Positions 16,341 through 25,018 of a stretch of 51,193 nucleotides of DNA are shown here, piece after piece; position 1 is the first letter of the stretch; each line of letters starts with the position of its first letter. A program made the translations under genes and the position numbers. Location of the stretch: positions 1 through 51,193 of the forward strand of contig JAFAEZ010000113.1 in NCBI GenBank assembly GCA_023423775.1, given 5' to 3'. Source of the DNA: Pseudomonadota bacterium (GTDB lineage: Bacteria > Pseudomonadota > Alphaproteobacteria > Sphingomonadales > Sphingomonadaceae). A model generated the notes under the pieces. The model was given only the letters and a program-made list of their open reading frames with translations, had not been told where the DNA came from and ran no database searches.

Positions 16341-16732
16341 GGACTTTGCTTCCCGCCGGCTGGCCGCGGCCCAAGGGCTATTCCAACGGCATCTCGGCGC
16401 GCGGGCGGATGGTGTTCACCGCTGGGGTGATCGGCTGGGACGAAGAGGAGAAACTGGTCGCCGATGATCTCGTCGGCCAGTTCCGCCAGGTGCTCGCCAA
16501 CACGCTCGCCATCCTCGCCGAGGACGACGCCGGGCCGGAGCATATCGTGCGCATGACCTGGTACGTCACCGACCGCGACGATTATGTCGCCAAGCTTGCC
16601 GGCATCGGCACCGCCTATCGCGAGATGATGGGCCGTAACTATCCGGCGATGGCGGTGGTGCAGGTCGCAGGACTGGTCGAGCCGGGCGCGCTCATCGAAA
16701 TCGAGACAACAGCCGTGGTGCCCGACGCATGA
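16337..16732 (+). CDS. Rid-family protein (YjgF/YER057c/UK114), atypical
   Basis: 131 residues, the usual length. RidA enzymes hydrolyse reactive enamines/imines to ketones and ammonia. Here the fold signature is clear (VFTAGVIGWD, VRMTWYVTDRDDYV, IEIETTAVV), but the arginine that anchors the substrate carboxylate in true RidA (R105 of E. coli) is methionine, M105, in YPAMAVV. That places it in a Rid subfamily without the standard imine-deaminase signature. In this operon the expected need is loss of nitrogen from an amino-cyclohexene-carboxyl-CoA, whose carboxyl is blocked by CoA, so absence of the arginine could reflect a thioester substrate. This is inference. It overlaps both neighbours by four bases. 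Confidence 0.87.
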   Translation: MRTLLPAGWPRPKGYSNGISARGRMVFTAGVIGWDEEEKLVADDLVGQFRQVLANTLAILAEDDAGPEHIVRMTWYVTDRDDYVAKLAGIGTAYREMMGRNYPAMAVVQVAGLVEPGALIEIETTAVVPDA

Positions 16733-18342
16733 TATTAGCGCATGTCGACACATTCGTCCGCGATCGCCTCCCGCCGCCGGAGGCGCAGCCTGAATTCCTG
16801 TTCGACCTGCCCGCGCTTCATTATCCGGACCAGTTGAACGCGGCGGTCGAGCTGATCGATCAGGCGCCGGCGGACGCCCTGGCGGTGCTCAACGACCAGG
16901 GCGCCTGGACCTACGGCCAGATGCGCGACCTGTCCGACCGCATCGCGCGGCTGCTGGTCGAGGAGGAGGGACTGGTGCCGGGCAACCGCGTGCTGCTGCG
17001 CGGGCCGAACACGGCGACCATGTTCGCGGCCTGGCTCGGCATCCTCAAGGCGGGCGGGATCGTGGTGGCGACCATGCCGTTGCTGCGGCCCGCCGAGATC
17101 GCCACCATCCTCGAGCGCGCGCAGGTCAGCCATGCGATCGTCGACAGCCGCTTCATCGGCGATTTCCGCCAGGGCGCCGAGCAGGCGGGGACGGTGCGCT
17201 CGTTGCTGCGCTACGACGGCGACCACGGCAAGGGCGAGCTCGAGACGCGCCTGCTCGGCATTGCGCCCGGCTTCGCGCCCGTTGCCACCCACCGCGACGA
17301 TGTCGCCCTGATCGCCTTCACGTCGGGCACCACCGGCCAGCCCAAGGGCTGCGTCCATTATCACCGCGACATCCTGGCTTCGGCCGATGCCTTCGCCGCC
17401 AACATCCTTGAGCCGCGTCCGGGCGACCGCTGGGCCTGTTCGGCGCCGATCGCCTTCACCTTCGGGCTTGGGCAGCTGCTGATCTTTCCATTCCGCTTCG
17501 GCGGCACGGCGGTGACGATCGAGCAGCCCAGCCCGGCGGCCTTGCTCGATGCGGTCGAGCGTCATCGGGTGACGACGCTGGCCACCGCCCCCACCGCCTA
17601 CAAGGCCATGCTCGCGCAAGGGCAGGGGCGCGACCTCTCCAGCCTGCGCACCTGCGTTTCGGCAGGCGAGCATCTTCCCGCCGCCACCTGGCGTGCCTGG
17701 CAGGAGGCGACCGGCATCGCGATCGTCGACGGCATCGGCGCGACCGAGATGATGCACATCTTCATTTCCGCGAGCGGCGCCGACATCCGCCCGGGCGCGA
17801 CCGGCAAGGCGGTTCCGGGCTATCGCGCCTGCGTGCTCGACGATGCGGGGGCGGTCCTGCCGCCCGGCAGCACCGGGCGCCTGGCGATCAAGGGACCGAC
17901 CGGCTGCCGCTATTTCGAGGATCCGCGCCAGGCAAATTACGTCCAGAATGGATGGAACGTCACCGGCGACACCTATCGCTGCGATGCGGACGGCTATTTC
18001 TGGTATCTCGCCCGCTGCGACGACATGATCGTCTCCTCGGGCTACAATATCGCCGCGCCCGAGGTGGAGAACGCCCTGCTGTCCCACCCCGCGGTACTGG
18101 AATGCGCGGTGATCGGGGCGCCGTGCGAGGAGCGCGGCCAGAAGGTGAAGGCGTTCGTGGTGCTCGCGCCCGGCCATGAAGCAGATCCGGGCACCGCCGC
18201 GACGCTCCAGGATCATGTGAAGGCGGCGATCGCGCCCTATAAATATCCGCGCGAAATCGCGTTCGTGGCGGCTCTGCCCAAGACGGCCACCGGCAAGCTG
18301 CAGCGTTACGCGCTCAAGGAGGGCGCTCCGCCCCGCGCCTGA
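16729..18342 (+). CDS. 2-aminobenzoate-CoA ligase (benzoate-CoA ligase family)
   Basis: 537 residues. This ANL-superfamily adenylating enzyme activates an aromatic acid with ATP and joins it to CoA. The P-loop TSGTTGQPKG is at 198-207, the core motif DGIGATEMMHIF follows near 335-346, and the C-terminal catalytic lysine is K523 in PKTATGKLQ. The GIGATEMMHIF segment and overall size are typical of benzoate and 2-aminobenzoate ligases. It supplies the substrate for the fused monooxygenase/reductase at the head of the operon. It overlaps the Rid-family gene by ATGA and is the last gene; no clear terminator follows. Anthranilate is favoured over benzoate or salicylate because of the operon context. 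Confidence 0.87.
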   Translation: MILAHVDTFVRDRLPPPEAQPEFLFDLPALHYPDQLNAAVELIDQAPADALAVLNDQGAWTYGQMRDLSDRIARLLVEEEGLVPGNRVLLRGPNTATMFAAWLGILKAGGIVVATMPLLRPAEIATILERAQVSHAIVDSRFIGDFRQGAEQAGTVRSLLRYDGDHGKGELETRLLGIAPGFAPVATHRDDVALIAFTSGTTGQPKGCVHYHRDILASADAFAANILEPRPGDRWACSAPIAFTFGLGQLLIFPFRFGGTAVTIEQPSPAALLDAVERHRVTTLATAPTAYKAMLAQGQGRDLSSLRTCVSAGEHLPAATWRAWQEATGIAIVDGIGATEMMHIFISASGADIRPGATGKAVPGYRACVLDDAGAVLPPGSTGRLAIKGPTGCRYFEDPRQANYVQNGWNVTGDTYRCDADGYFWYLARCDDMIVSSGYNIAAPEVENALLSHPAVLECAVIGAPCEERGQKVKAFVVLAPGHEADPGTAATLQDHVKAAIAPYKYPREIAFVAALPKTATGKLQRYALKEGAPPRA

Positions 18343-18435
18343 GCGCGGTGTCGGTATGGTTTACAAATCCTTACCGTGGCTCAACCGAGTCCGGCGTGTT
18401 TCCGCCATTGGCCCGTCTCTTGCTTTGCTGCGGGC

Positions 18436-18717
18436 ATGTGGAAAAAGCTTACCCGTCTGTTCGTCGTCAAGACCCGCCTCGAAGCCTATGCCGTCATCTA
18501 CGCGCTCGCCGTCGGCGCGGTCACCCGGGGCGAAACCTATCTCGGCCAATATCCCGGCATCACCGGCTGGGTCTTCTTCGCGGCCTGCACCGGCGCGGTG
18601 TTCCTGGCCGGCGCCAAGATCCTGGACGCGACCCCGCCAAAACGGAAAGGCCGCGAGCGCCGCCGCCTAGACAGGCGTGACACGAGACTGTCGCCCGCCC
18701 GCTCCCGCACGGCGTGA
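18436..18717 (+). CDS. Small membrane protein, unknown
   Basis: 93 residues. After a short positively charged start (MWKKLTRLFVVKTRLE) there are two probable membrane helices, about residues 16-33 and 44-62, and then a strongly basic tail (PPKRKGRERRRLDRR) that should face the cytoplasm. No family function is known to me. I placed the start at ATG 18436; a frame opening at 18376 would add 20 residues without a ribosome site. The gap before it (18343-18435) holds one GANTC and an imperfect inverted repeat, GGTATGG/CCTTACC. It follows the aminobenzoate operon but shows no link to it. Confidence 0.7.
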   Translation: MWKKLTRLFVVKTRLEAYAVIYALAVGAVTRGETYLGQYPGITGWVFFAACTGAVFLAGAKILDATPPKRKGRERRRLDRRDTRLSPARSRTA

Positions 18718-18912
18718 GCCGCGGCCCCCGGCACGACGTGGTTTTCAGGGGACAAATGACGGCGGCTGCGGCTTCCGTATCGGTCCTGCTCCGCCTATAG
18801 CCGACGAGGGACCGATCGGCGCGTGGGGCGCTTTCGCATTTCGGGGGTGGCGACCGCTTTCAGCCGGATAGGCGGCACCGCTCATCCCCGTAGCCCGCAA
18901 GATTGTAGCGCA

Positions 18913-20115
18913 GTGCGTTTATTGTTTCTGTTCGTGGGCGAACCCCACCAGCTTTTCCATGCTCTGCCCCTGGCGGCCGAATTGAGCGCTATCCGACCTG
19001 ACGTGCATCTCGAGGTCGCAGTGGCGAGCGAAGCCCATCGGCCGATGGTCGAGCAGGTATTGGCCGCTTATCCCGGATTCAAGCCGCCGGTGCGCCGGCT
19101 CGTGCCGCCGCGTGCGGAGCATGGCCTGCGCCGGGTCGGCATCAGGGGCCAGCTGCGGATCCCCACTCTGCTGGCCGCGCTTCCCTATCTGCGCAGCTTC
19201 GACGCGATCGTCGTCCCGGAGCGGACCACGACGATCATCCGGCATTTGCTCGGCCGGACGAAGCTGATCTTCACGCCGCACGGCGCCGGCGACCGCGCGA
19301 TCATGCTCGATCCCCGCGACCGCCACTTCGATTTCGTGCTCGTCGCCGGCGAGAAGAGCGAGCGGCGGCTGCTCGACGCGGGCACGATCCGTCCGGGCGC
19401 CTATGCGGTGAACGGCTATGTGAAGATGGACTTCATGGCCCGCCTGGCGGCGCAGCGCCCGCGCCTGTTCGACAACGACGGCCCGACCGTCCTCTACGCG
19501 CCCCATTTCCGTCCGTCGCTGTCGTCATGGGAGCGCTTAGGCCGGCACGTCATCGCCGCCTTTGCCGGGCAGGACCGCTACAACCTCGTCGTCGCGCCGC
19601 ACGTCCGCCTGTTCCACGGCGCCTCTGCCAAGGCGAAGCGCGCGTTCGAGCAACTGGCAGTGCCGGGCAAGATCATCGTCGACCTGGGCAGCGACCGCCT
19701 GGTGGACATGACCTATACCAGCGCTGCCGACATCTATCTCGGCGACGTCAGCAGCCAGGTGTACGAATTCCTGGCGAGGCCGAAGCCGTGCGTGTTCCTG
19801 AACGCGCACCGCGTCGCGTGGCGCGACGATCCCGATTACCGATTCTGGACGCTGGGCGACGTCGTCGAGGATAGCGATGCGGTCCTGCCGGCGATCGACG
19901 CCGCACCTAGCCGGCACGGGCTCTACGCCGGATTGCAGCGCTGCGCCCTCGCCGAATCCGTGGGCGGAGATCCGGTCGGCGCGGCACGGCGCGGCGCCGA
20001 GGCTATCGCCGGTTTCCTGCAGGGAAGGCGGCTGCCGATCGTGCCCCTCGCGCCGGCCGCGCGAACGCTCGCGGGGGGTCTCAACGATGATGCGGGCGAG
20101 CCACGCGCGGCCTGA
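18913..20115 (+). CDS. TagF-like CDP-glycerol glycerophosphotransferase-family protein
   Basis: 400 residues. The two-domain GT-B-like pattern includes IFTPHGAGDR near residue 120, VLYAPHF near 198 and the donor-site stretch YLGDVSSQVYEFLARPKPC near 280, all typical of the Glyphos_transf family. In Gram-positive bacteria these build wall teichoic acid; in Gram-negative bacteria relatives add glycerol- or ribitol-phosphate to capsules or lipopolysaccharide. The GTG at 18913 directly precedes the hydrophobic strand RLLFLFVGEP; an earlier ATG at 18823 adds 30 unrelated residues. There is no signal peptide. It stands alone, with no CDP-glycerol synthesis or polysaccharide genes nearby, so donor and acceptor are unknown. 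Confidence 0.72.
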   Translation: MRLLFLFVGEPHQLFHALPLAAELSAIRPDVHLEVAVASEAHRPMVEQVLAAYPGFKPPVRRLVPPRAEHGLRRVGIRGQLRIPTLLAALPYLRSFDAIVVPERTTTIIRHLLGRTKLIFTPHGAGDRAIMLDPRDRHFDFVLVAGEKSERRLLDAGTIRPGAYAVNGYVKMDFMARLAAQRPRLFDNDGPTVLYAPHFRPSLSSWERLGRHVIAAFAGQDRYNLVVAPHVRLFHGASAKAKRAFEQLAVPGKIIVDLGSDRLVDMTYTSAADIYLGDVSSQVYEFLARPKPCVFLNAHRVAWRDDPDYRFWTLGDVVEDSDAVLPAIDAAPSRHGLYAGLQRCALAESVGGDPVGAARRGAEAIAGFLQGRRLPIVPLAPAARTLAGGLNDDAGEPRAA

Positions 20116-20148
20116 TTGCGCGAGCCCGTACCCATTGCTGCATCTGGC

Positions 20149-20169
20149 GCGGCGTGATTTGCACGCCGC
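20149..20169 (+). terminator. Perfect GC-rich hairpin after the TagF-like gene
   Basis: GCGGCGTG and CACGCCGC pair without mismatch around an ATTTG loop, 34 bases after the stop at 20115 and 51 bases before panB. No T-tract follows, so it may be a pause or mRNA-stability element rather than a classic terminator. Confidence 0.4.
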
Positions 20170-20219
20170 ACCGCCGGCCCGCGCTTTGCTTGGGCGCGGG
20201 CAGCGGCTAGTCTCGCGCC

Positions 20220-21074
20220 ATGTCCACCTACACACTCGACACGTCGACCAGCCGCGCCCATCCGACCCCCGCACCGATGCGGCGCCTGACCGTCCCCAAG
20301 ATCCTGAGCATGAAGGGCGGCGAGCCGATCGTCATGCTCACCGCCTATACGGCGCGGATGGCGCAGTTGCTCGATCCGCATTGCGATGTGCTGCTGGTCG
20401 GCGACAGCCTCGGCCAGGTGATTTACGGCCTGCCCTCGACCGTGCCGGTGACGATGGAGATGATGTGCGCCCACGGCGCCGCCGTCGTTCGCGGATCCTA
20501 TCACAGCCTGGTGACGATCGACATGCCGTTCGGCGCCTATGAGGCGAGTCCGGCCCAGGCCTTCGAGAGCGCAGCCCGCATCCTCAAGGAGACCGGCGCG
20601 GCGGCGGTGAAACTGGAAGGCGGCGAGGCGATGGCCGAGACGATCGCCTTCCTCGTGAAGCGCGGCATTCCGGTCATCGGCCATGTCGGCCTGACGCCGC
20701 AGGCAGTCAACGCGCTCGGCGGCTATCGCGCCCGGGGCCGCGACGACGCCGAGGCGGCCAAGATCCTCGCAGACGCCAAGGCCGTGGCCGAGGCCGGCGC
20801 GTTCGCGATCGTGCTCGAGGGCGTGATGGAGGAGATTGCGGTCGAGGCCACCAAGGCGGTGGCATGCCCGACGATCGGCATCGGCGCGTCCGCGGCCTGC
20901 GATGGACAGGTTCTCGTCACCGAAGACATGCTCGGCCTGTTCGAGCGGACCCCGCGGTTCGTGAAGCGTTATTACGACATGGCCGAGCGGGTCAGCGAGG
21001 CGGCGTCCAGCTATGCCGGCGAGGTCCGCTCGCGCGCTTTCCCGACCGAGGAGCAGATTTACCGCGCCAAGTGA
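20220..21074 (+). CDS. panB: 3-methyl-2-oxobutanoate hydroxymethyltransferase (ketopantoate hydroxymethyltransferase)
   Basis: 284 residues. PanB transfers a one-carbon unit from methylene-tetrahydrofolate to 2-oxoisovalerate, giving ketopantoate for pantothenate and CoA. Family stretches are MLTAYTA near 39, VGDSLG near 61, VKLEGG near 131, GHVGLTPQ near 157 and PTIGIGAS near 218; the metal ligands fall in these (the aspartate of VGDSLG and the glutamate of KLEGG). There is an extra 20-residue N-terminal stretch rich in T, S and P. It is followed by the TPR protein, bamB and der, an order seen in sphingomonads. No other pan gene is in the window. Confidence 0.95.
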   Translation: MSTYTLDTSTSRAHPTPAPMRRLTVPKILSMKGGEPIVMLTAYTARMAQLLDPHCDVLLVGDSLGQVIYGLPSTVPVTMEMMCAHGAAVVRGSYHSLVTIDMPFGAYEASPAQAFESAARILKETGAAAVKLEGGEAMAETIAFLVKRGIPVIGHVGLTPQAVNALGGYRARGRDDAEAAKILADAKAVAEAGAFAIVLEGVMEEIAVEATKAVACPTIGIGASAACDGQVLVTEDMLGLFERTPRFVKRYYDMAERVSEAASSYAGEVRSRAFPTEEQIYRAK

Positions 21075-21232
21075 GGGGACTTTCCACGCCGCGGTTCAGC
21101 CGGTAGAGGTTCGGCGGACGGCATCCCGCCGCGCTCCAGCCTTCGTTCATCTTCGATCCTGTTTGACGGACGCGAGGCTGTTTGGGCAGAAGAGCGCCAG
21201 CGCGGACGCTCGCGGCGACACTGGAGAGTAAT

Positions 21233-21958
21233 TTGGCGATCAAGCCCACTGACAACGAAGCCTTCTACCGCGAGGTCGACGAGGAGCTTCGCCGCGAACA
21301 GATCAGCAGTGTCTGGCAGCGCTACGCGTGGCTGATCATTGGCGGCGTGATCCTGTTGCTCGCCGCAATCGGCGGCGCCATTTACTGGCAGCACCGCCAG
21401 GAGGTCGCCGCGGGCGAGCAGGGCGAAGCCCTGGTCAAGACGTTCGAGGAGGTCCAGGCCGGCCGCGGCAAGCAGGCCGTGCCCGAGCTCGACCGCCTCG
21501 CCAAGGAAGGCAATGAAGGCTACCGGGCCGCCGCCCTGCTGACCAAGGCCGATCTCGCGGTCCAGGCGGGCGACGATGCCGCCGCCGCCGCGACCTACAA
21601 ATCGGTCGCCGAGGATGACGATTTCGCCAAGCCCTATCGCGACCTGGCGCTGATCCGCCAGACCGCGGTCGAGTTCGACAAGCTCCAGCCCTCGGTCATC
21701 GTCGAGCGCCTGCAGCCGCTCGCCCAGCCCGGCAACCCCTGGTTCGGCAGCGCCGGCGAAATGGTCGCGCTCGCGCACCTGAAGCAGGGCAAGCCCGCAC
21801 TGGCCGCGCCGATCTTCGCCGCAATGGCCAAGGACAAGCAGCTTCCGGCCAGCCTGCGCTCGCGCGCGATCCAGATGGCCGGTTCGCTCGGCGTCGATGC
21901 GATCCAGCCCTCCGAAGGCACCGGCGAGGCCGCCGCAAGCAAGGAAGCCACCGAATGA
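21233..21958 (+). CDS. YfgM-like TPR membrane protein
   Basis: 241 residues. A short cytoplasmic start is followed by one membrane helix at about 26-45 (WLIIGGVILLLAAIGGAIYW) and a periplasmic helical part with degenerate tetratricopeptide repeats (AALLTKADLAVQAGDDAAAA, GEMVALAHLKQGKPALAAP). This is the architecture of YfgM, which in E. coli associates with the SecYEG translocon and periplasmic chaperones. The TTG at 21233 is chosen because GGAGAG lies five bases upstream and the protein then begins just before KPTDNEAFYREV; an upstream ATG at 21182 has no such support. It overlaps bamB by ATGA, as yfgM and bamB are neighbours in many proteobacteria. Confidence 0.82.
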   Translation: MAIKPTDNEAFYREVDEELRREQISSVWQRYAWLIIGGVILLLAAIGGAIYWQHRQEVAAGEQGEALVKTFEEVQAGRGKQAVPELDRLAKEGNEGYRAAALLTKADLAVQAGDDAAAAATYKSVAEDDDFAKPYRDLALIRQTAVEFDKLQPSVIVERLQPLAQPGNPWFGSAGEMVALAHLKQGKPALAAPIFAAMAKDKQLPASLRSRAIQMAGSLGVDAIQPSEGTGEAAASKEATE

Positions 21959-23274
21959 AGCGCCTGATCCTCGCCCTGACCGCCGCCAGCCTCGTCTCCG
22001 GCTGCGGCGTCTTCAACAAGGACAACAAGCCCAAGACGCCGACGATCGGCGAGCGCATCCCGGTCCTGTCCGCAGAGACCGCAATCGAGGTCGATCCGGC
22101 TCTGGCCGGCATCTCGGTCATCCTGCCGCCGGCGGTGACCAATGCCGATTGGACGCAGCCGGGTGGCAATGCCGCCAAGTCGGTCGGCCATCTCGCCCTC
22201 GGCACGGCCGTAGGCCAGGCCTGGCGCGCGAGCATCGGCGAGGGCAGCGGCCCGCGCGCGCGCCTCGCCGCCGCCCCGGTCGTCGCCAATGGCCGCGTCT
22301 ACACGATCGACACAACCGCCACCGTGCGCGCCTTCGACGCCCAGAACGGGAGCCCGGTGTGGCAGACGCAGGTCCGCGGCAAGGACGCTCCGAGCAACGT
22401 CCTGTTCGGCGGCGGCGTCAGCTACGACAATGGCCGTCTCTATGCGACCAACGGCGCCGGCTGGGCCTTCGCGCTCGACGCCGGCACCGGCGCGATCGTC
22501 TGGGAGGTTCGCCCGGGCGGCCCGCTGCGCGGCGCGCCGACCATCGCCAACGACAATGTCTATGTCACCAGCCAGGACAACCAGCTGTTCGCGCTCAACC
22601 CGGCCGACGGGTCGACGCGTTGGACCGAAGCCGGCACGGTCGAGCTTGCAGGCGTGTTCGGCACCGCAGCTCCGGCCGCGGCGCAGGGCACGGTTGTCGC
22701 CGGCTTCTCGTCGGGCGAGCTCAACGCCTATCGCTATGAGAACGGCCGCATCGTCTGGCAGGACGCGCTTGCCCGCACCAGCATCTCGACGTCGGTCGCT
22801 TCGCTGTCCGACATCGACGCCGAGCCGGTGATCGACAATGGCCGCGTGTACGCGATCGGCCAGGGCGGCCGCATGGTCGCGCTCGAGCTCAATACCGGCC
22901 AGCGCATCTGGGAGATCAACGTTGCCGGGACCGCCACCCCGGCGGTCGCGGGCGAATGGATCTTCGTCGTCACCGACCAGGGCCGCCTGCTCGCCGTCGC
23001 GCGCGCCACCGGCCGCGTGAAGTGGATGACGCAATTGCCGCGTTACCGCGACGAGAAGGACAAGAAGGGCCCGATCTCCTGGGTCGGCCCCGTCCTGGCC
23101 GGCGATCGCCTGATCCTCGCCAATTCCGAAGGCCAGCTGGTGAACGTGTCGCCGCTCGACGGCACGGTCCAGTCGACCGTGGAGACGAAGATGCCGGTGT
23201 CGCTGTCGCTCGTGGTTGCGAACGGCACGCTTTACGTCCTGCACGACAACGGCCAGCTCACCGCCTGGCGGTAA
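21955..23274 (+). CDS. bamB: Outer-membrane protein assembly lipoprotein BamB
   Basis: 439 residues. The N-terminus is a lipoprotein signal with lipobox LVSGC, lipidation at C17. The rest is an eight-bladed beta-propeller of PQQ-like repeats: blades are marked by PVVANGRVYTID, ALDAGTGAIVWEV, ALNPADGSTRW and ALELNTGQRIWEI. BamB is attached to the inner face of the outer membrane and helps BamA insert beta-barrel proteins. The genomic context (YfgM-like gene upstream, der downstream) is the usual one and separates it from PQQ-dependent dehydrogenases, which are larger and carry catalytic residues not seen here. Confidence 0.92.
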   Translation: MKRLILALTAASLVSGCGVFNKDNKPKTPTIGERIPVLSAETAIEVDPALAGISVILPPAVTNADWTQPGGNAAKSVGHLALGTAVGQAWRASIGEGSGPRARLAAAPVVANGRVYTIDTTATVRAFDAQNGSPVWQTQVRGKDAPSNVLFGGGVSYDNGRLYATNGAGWAFALDAGTGAIVWEVRPGGPLRGAPTIANDNVYVTSQDNQLFALNPADGSTRWTEAGTVELAGVFGTAAPAAAQGTVVAGFSSGELNAYRYENGRIVWQDALARTSISTSVASLSDIDAEPVIDNGRVYAIGQGGRMVALELNTGQRIWEINVAGTATPAVAGEWIFVVTDQGRLLAVARATGRVKWMTQLPRYRDEKDKKGPISWVGPVLAGDRLILANSEGQLVNVSPLDGTVQSTVETKMPVSLSLVVANGTLYVLHDNGQLTAWR

Positions 23275-23281
23275 TGCATGA

Positions 23282-23309
23282 CCGGTCTCCGCTGCTGCGC
23301 GGGGACCGG
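23282..23309 (+). terminator. Possible hairpin between bamB and der
   Basis: CCGGTCTCC (23282-23290) can pair with GGGGACCGG (23301-23309) with one G-T wobble, around a ten-base loop. It starts seven bases after the bamB stop. There is no run of T after it, so termination would be partial. Confidence 0.4.
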
Positions 23310-23368
23310 ACGCCCTTGAGCGACGTCTCCGGTTGACCCGCTGTCGCTAAGGCGGCAGGGCGACGCGC

Positions 23369-24733
23369 ATGGCCAAGCTCCCCACCGTCGCGATCGTCGG
23401 CCGACCCAATGTCGGCAAGTCGACCCTGTTCAACCGGCTCGTTGGCAAGAAGCTCGCTCTGGTCGACGACCGGCCGGGCGTGACCCGCGACCGGCGCGAG
23501 GGCGACGCCACCCTGCTCGGCCTCGATTTCCGCGTCATCGATACCGCCGGCTATGAGGACGAGGATCCGAACACGCTGCCGGGCCGGATGCGCGCGCAGA
23601 CCACCGCCGCCGTGCGAGAGGCGGACGTCGCCTTGTTCCTGATCGACGCCCGCGCCGGCCTGACGCCGCTCGACGAGGAGATCGGCCGCTGGCTGCGCAG
23701 CGAGACGACGCCCGTCGTGCTCGCCGCCAACAAGGCTGAGGGCCGCGCCGGCGAGGCCGGGATCATGGAAGCCTATTCGCTGGGGCTCGGCGAGCCGATC
23801 CCGATGAGCGCCGAGCATGGCGAAGGCGTGGTCGACCTGTTCGAGCACCTGCGGCCCTATGTCGAGCGCGAGGATGATGAGGAGGCTGAGGACGAAGAGG
23901 GCGATCCCACCCTCAAGCTCGCCATCGTCGGTCGCCCCAACGCCGGCAAGTCCACGCTCATCAACCGGATCCTGCAGCAGGATCGGCTGATCACCGGACC
24001 GGAAGCGGGAATCACCCGCGATTCCATCGCGATCGACTGGGAATGGAAGGCGCCGGATGGCCAGATGCGGCCGGTGCGGCTGATCGATACGGCCGGCATG
24101 CGAAAGAAGGCCAAGGTCGACGACAAGCTCGAGAAACTGTCGGTCGCCGACGCCCGCCGCGCGGTCGATTTCGCCGAGGTCGTGGTGCTGCTGCTCGACG
24201 GGACACGTGGGCTCGAATCGCAGGATCTGCGCATCGCCGACAACGTCCTGCAGGAAGGGCGCGCGCTGATCATCGCGATCAACAAATGGGACGTCGCCGA
24301 AAATGCGAGCTCGCTGTTCAACGGCATCAAGGCGGCGCTCGAGGAGGGCCTGAGCCAGGCACGGGGCATTCCCCTGCTCACCGTCTCGGGCATGACCGGG
24401 AAGGGCATCGACCAGCTGCTGAGCGTCGCTTTCGAGACCCGGGAAACCTGGTCCAAGCGGGTGTCGACCGGCCAGCTCAATCGCTGGTTCGAGGATGCGA
24501 TCGAGAAGAATCCGCCGCCCGCGCCCGGCGGGAAGCGGATCAAGCTGCGCTACATCACCCAGGTCAACACGCGCCCGCCGAGCTTCGTCCTGTTCGGGAC
24601 CCGCGTCGACCAGCTGCCCGATTCCTACCTGCGCTACCTCGTTAACGGGCTGCGCAAGGAACTGGATTTCGGGGCGGTGCCGGTGCGGCTGCACGCGCGC
24701 GCCTCCAAGAACCCGTTCGACAAGGACAAATGA
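23369..24733 (+). CDS. der: Ribosome-assembly GTPase Der (EngA)
   Basis: 454 residues. Der has two consecutive GTPase domains and a KH-like C-terminus and acts in 50S ribosomal subunit maturation. First G domain: GRPNVGKST near 11-19, DTAGYED near 53. A linker of acidic residues (EDDEEAEDEEGD) follows at about 168-180. Second G domain: GRPNAGKST, DTAGMRKK and NKWD. In the first domain the guanine-specificity motif reads NKAE instead of NKxD; the same variation is common in alphaproteobacteria, so the protein should be functional. The last 100 residues form the KH-like domain. It overlaps the TusA-family gene by ATGA. Confidence 0.96.
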   Translation: MAKLPTVAIVGRPNVGKSTLFNRLVGKKLALVDDRPGVTRDRREGDATLLGLDFRVIDTAGYEDEDPNTLPGRMRAQTTAAVREADVALFLIDARAGLTPLDEEIGRWLRSETTPVVLAANKAEGRAGEAGIMEAYSLGLGEPIPMSAEHGEGVVDLFEHLRPYVEREDDEEAEDEEGDPTLKLAIVGRPNAGKSTLINRILQQDRLITGPEAGITRDSIAIDWEWKAPDGQMRPVRLIDTAGMRKKAKVDDKLEKLSVADARRAVDFAEVVVLLLDGTRGLESQDLRIADNVLQEGRALIIAINKWDVAENASSLFNGIKAALEEGLSQARGIPLLTVSGMTGKGIDQLLSVAFETRETWSKRVSTGQLNRWFEDAIEKNPPPAPGGKRIKLRYITQVNTRPPSFVLFGTRVDQLPDSYLRYLVNGLRKELDFGAVPVRLHARASKNPFDKDK

Positions 24734-24951
24734 GCGAGAAGCGCCTGATCGACGCGCGCGGCATGCTGTGCCCGTGGCCGGTGCTGCGGCTCAGCCGGGC
24801 GGCGCGGGAAATGGGGGGATGCGGCGACGTCCGCATTCTCGCTGATGATCCGATCGCGCCGGCCGAGCTGGCCAAGCTGTGCGCCGAGCGCGGCTGGGCG
24901 ATCGACCCGGTCGACCAGGATGAATCGGCGTTCGACGTGCATTTCGGTTGA
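24730..24951 (+). CDS. TusA-family sulfurtransferase
   Basis: 73 residues, typical length. The hallmark CPxP motif is present as CPWP, with the sulfur-carrying cysteine C14, preceded by the usual LIDARGMLC. Relatives carry persulfide sulfur for tRNA thiolation (TusA), selenium metabolism or sulfur oxidation. The C-terminal part (DDPIAPAELAKLC, then ESAFDVHF) fits the two-layer alpha/beta fold. The gene is coupled to der by ATGA, with no sulfur-metabolism gene beside it, so the partner is unknown. I leave the symbol blank because several paralogues share the motif. Confidence 0.88.
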   Translation: MSEKRLIDARGMLCPWPVLRLSRAAREMGGCGDVRILADDPIAPAELAKLCAERGWAIDPVDQDESAFDVHFG

Positions 24952-25018
24952 GCGCGTCAACGGCCTGTTTACCTCACCCCTTATAGAGTCGGCGGGATCA
25001 GGGGGCTGAGAGGACCGC

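Noticed and set aside
23369..24733. NKAE in the first G domain of Der as a defect
   Set aside because: This variation is common in alphaproteobacterial Der and all other GTPase motifs are intact.
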